A stretch of DNA of 64,000 bases from Candidatus Gastranaerophilales bacterium. Its GTDB lineage: Bacteria; Cyanobacteriota; Vampirovibrionia; Gastranaerophilales; Gastranaerophilaceae. A program made the translations under genes and the position numbers. The stretch lies in assembly GCA_944325155.1 (NCBI GenBank), contig CALUYY010000001.1, positions 1-64,000 on the forward strand, in the 5' to 3' direction. Under the pieces are notes generated by a model. The model did not search any database and was not told the origin of the DNA. It saw only the letters and a list, made by a program, of their open reading frames with translations. Below are positions 63,034 to 64,000 of the stretch, piece after piece (the stretch's first letter is position 1; the number at the start of each line of letters is the position of its first letter).

Positions 63034-63975
63034 TTATGCAAAAAGGTTTGTATTTGCATTTATGTTGGCACCCGTTAATTGATTATATATACTCGTAACG
63101 GATGGAACCCACCCGGAATTTGTGCCGTTAGGGTCATTTGCCGCACCTACGGGGCAGTATTTAGCACCGATTGAACTTATTGTCGTTAACCCCTGATTAA
63201 TATAATTATTTTTCAAATTCTTTGCAACGGCTCTTATTCCTTCTTCAAGGCTGGAATAATGCGTCAAAGACATCCAGTTGCTGGAAGGATCCATCATGCC
63301 GCCCGGATTATTATAGTTTTTAATTGCACTTGATGTTCCCCATCCGGTTTCAAGCGCCATAATAGAAGCAAGCAAATTGGGATCAAGTCCGTTTTCTTCG
63401 GCAATTGAAGCAACCATGGCGCCTTGTCCCGCCAGAACACCTTTATTAAATGATGAGTTATTAAAGTTATTTACAAAATCGGCGCTGTTACCCGAATATG
63501 TATAATTTCCGCCGGATTGTGAAACGGCTGCGCCTGTACCGGATATACCCTGCATAGCTGCAGATTCTGCCTGCATATATGTATTTAAGATTTGCCCCCT
63601 TACATTTGAAATCTGGTTTTGAAGGTTATCGGACTGCTGCTTATATTTATTAAAAGTATCTTCATCCTGTGCCGTTCCCATCCGGTTATTTATCTGATGT
63701 TTTTGATTCATCAGGTTATCCATTTGCTGATAAAGCATAATTAAAATATCGTCATAATCGCTTTGCACCGAATTTGTTGAATTTGAAGATGAGGATGAAT
63801 TTTCTTTTTCATCATCATCAGACAGTGCTACTTCAACAAGTTCATCTTCCGATATTATCATATCGCCGTTTTTATCAAGCTTTTTTAAATCTTTTTCATC
63901 TTTTATATTAGCCTGATTTAAAACGTTATATGCTTCAGAGGTTTTAATTGAATAGTTTCCGATTTTTTCCGTCAT
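63034..63975 (-). CDS. modular EF-hand protein with glucosaminidase-like C-terminus
   Basis: A 313-residue leaderless protein. The N-terminal module is the same minus two residues (KIGNYSI, EF-hand loop 34-45, DKNGDMIISEDE). The helical hairpin has NQISNVRGQILNTYMQAES. The C-terminal domain matches N-acetylglucosaminidase/lysozyme-type hydrolases: ASIMALETGWGTSSAIKNY with the likely catalytic Glu, NNPGGM, and YSSLEEGIRAVAKNLKNNY. It is the first gene of a two-gene operon, and its promoter lies beyond the window. GGAAGG precedes the ATG. Confidence 0.8.
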   Translation of the reverse strand: MTEKIGNYSIKTSEAYNVLNQANIKDEKDLKKLDKNGDMIISEDELVEVALSDDDEKENSSSSSNSTNSVQSDYDDILIMLYQQMDNLMNQKHQINNRMGTAQDEDTFNKYKQQSDNLQNQISNVRGQILNTYMQAESAAMQGISGTGAAVSQSGGNYTYSGNSADFVNNFNNSSFNKGVLAGQGAMVASIAEENGLDPNLLASIMALETGWGTSSAIKNYNNPGGMMDPSSNWMSLTHYSSLEEGIRAVAKNLKNNYINQGLTTISSIGAKYCPVGAANDPNGTNSGWVPSVTSIYNQLTGANINANTNLFA

Positions 63976-64000
63976 ATTTTTCCTTCCGAAATTAAAAATT

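Noticed and set aside
1-64000. Prophage, insertion sequence or genomic island boundaries
   Set aside because: No transposase, integrase, capsid or terminal repeats were seen, and codon and base use look even across the window.

Overview
The window reads as chromosomal DNA of an AT-rich, anaerobic bacterium with two membranes, most likely a gut member of the non-photosynthetic cyanobacterial sister class (Melainabacteria/Vampirovibrionia, order Gastranaerophilales). This assignment is inference. It rests on a Gram-negative envelope set (TolC-like exporter, Skp-like chaperone, two very large AsmA-like proteins, an MCE/MlaD-like protein), on anaerobic metabolism (pyruvate formate-lyase with its activase, rubrerythrin, 2-hydroxyacyl-CoA-dehydratase-type activators), and on protein families I associate with that order, such as those beginning MGMAASQARFLSLTARK. 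No rRNA, phage, transposase or CRISPR array was seen. One tRNA gene (Gln, TTG) is present.

Layout. 1-2 kb: tail of a Pro/Ser/Glu repeat protein, a small unknown, a uridine-kinase-like P-loop protein and tRNA-Gln. 1.8-4.8 kb: pflB-pflA. 4.8-16.4 kb: envelope genes (AsmA-like, TolC-like, Skp-like, second AsmA-like) interleaved with a PRPP-synthetase-like protein, a DnaQ-like exonuclease and a divergent GH77 glucanotransferase. 16.5-20.4 kb: two paralogous unknowns, a large ferritin-like protein, a secreted parvulin and an unknown. 20.5-23.7 kb: a large protein with a Gly/Ala-rich hydrophobic region and a C-terminal RelA/SpoT-type synthetase domain, then two small unknowns. 23.7-25.5 kb: a NifU-like scaffold and a GGGtGRT protein. 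25.6-38 kb: EF-hand/coiled-coil/CHAP hydrolases around small membrane unknowns, MlaD-like, GH57, glnA, a dehydratase activator and rubrerythrin. 38-44.2 kb: dGTPase-like, a large M16 peptidase, a DUF2229-type activator and a NagA-like deacetylase. 44.3-48.6 kb: five unknown leaderless proteins, including a paralogous pair with conserved helical ends and variable middles. 48.6-62 kb: housekeeping on the minus strand (GerMN, truB, rbfA, infB, mgtC, oppCB, TPR, two M16 peptidases, aroH, fmt, def). 62-64 kb: two more EF-hand hydrolases.

The most interesting signal joins regions that look unrelated. Five promoters, and possibly a sixth, match the sigma-28/sigma-D (FliA-type) consensus TAAAGTTT-N11/12-GCCGATAT. 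They precede the 36.0-38.0 kb EF-hand hydrolase operon, both paralogous unknowns at 16.5-17.7 kb, both MGMAASQ proteins and perhaps the 48.0 kb pair. Every protein they drive is leaderless and of an apparently lineage-specific family. No flagellar gene is present here. I infer a FliA-type regulon serving a non-Sec export process, with swappable peptidoglycan-hydrolase ends as one cargo class. The RelA/SpoT-domain protein is a second candidate, shaped like a polymorphic toxin.
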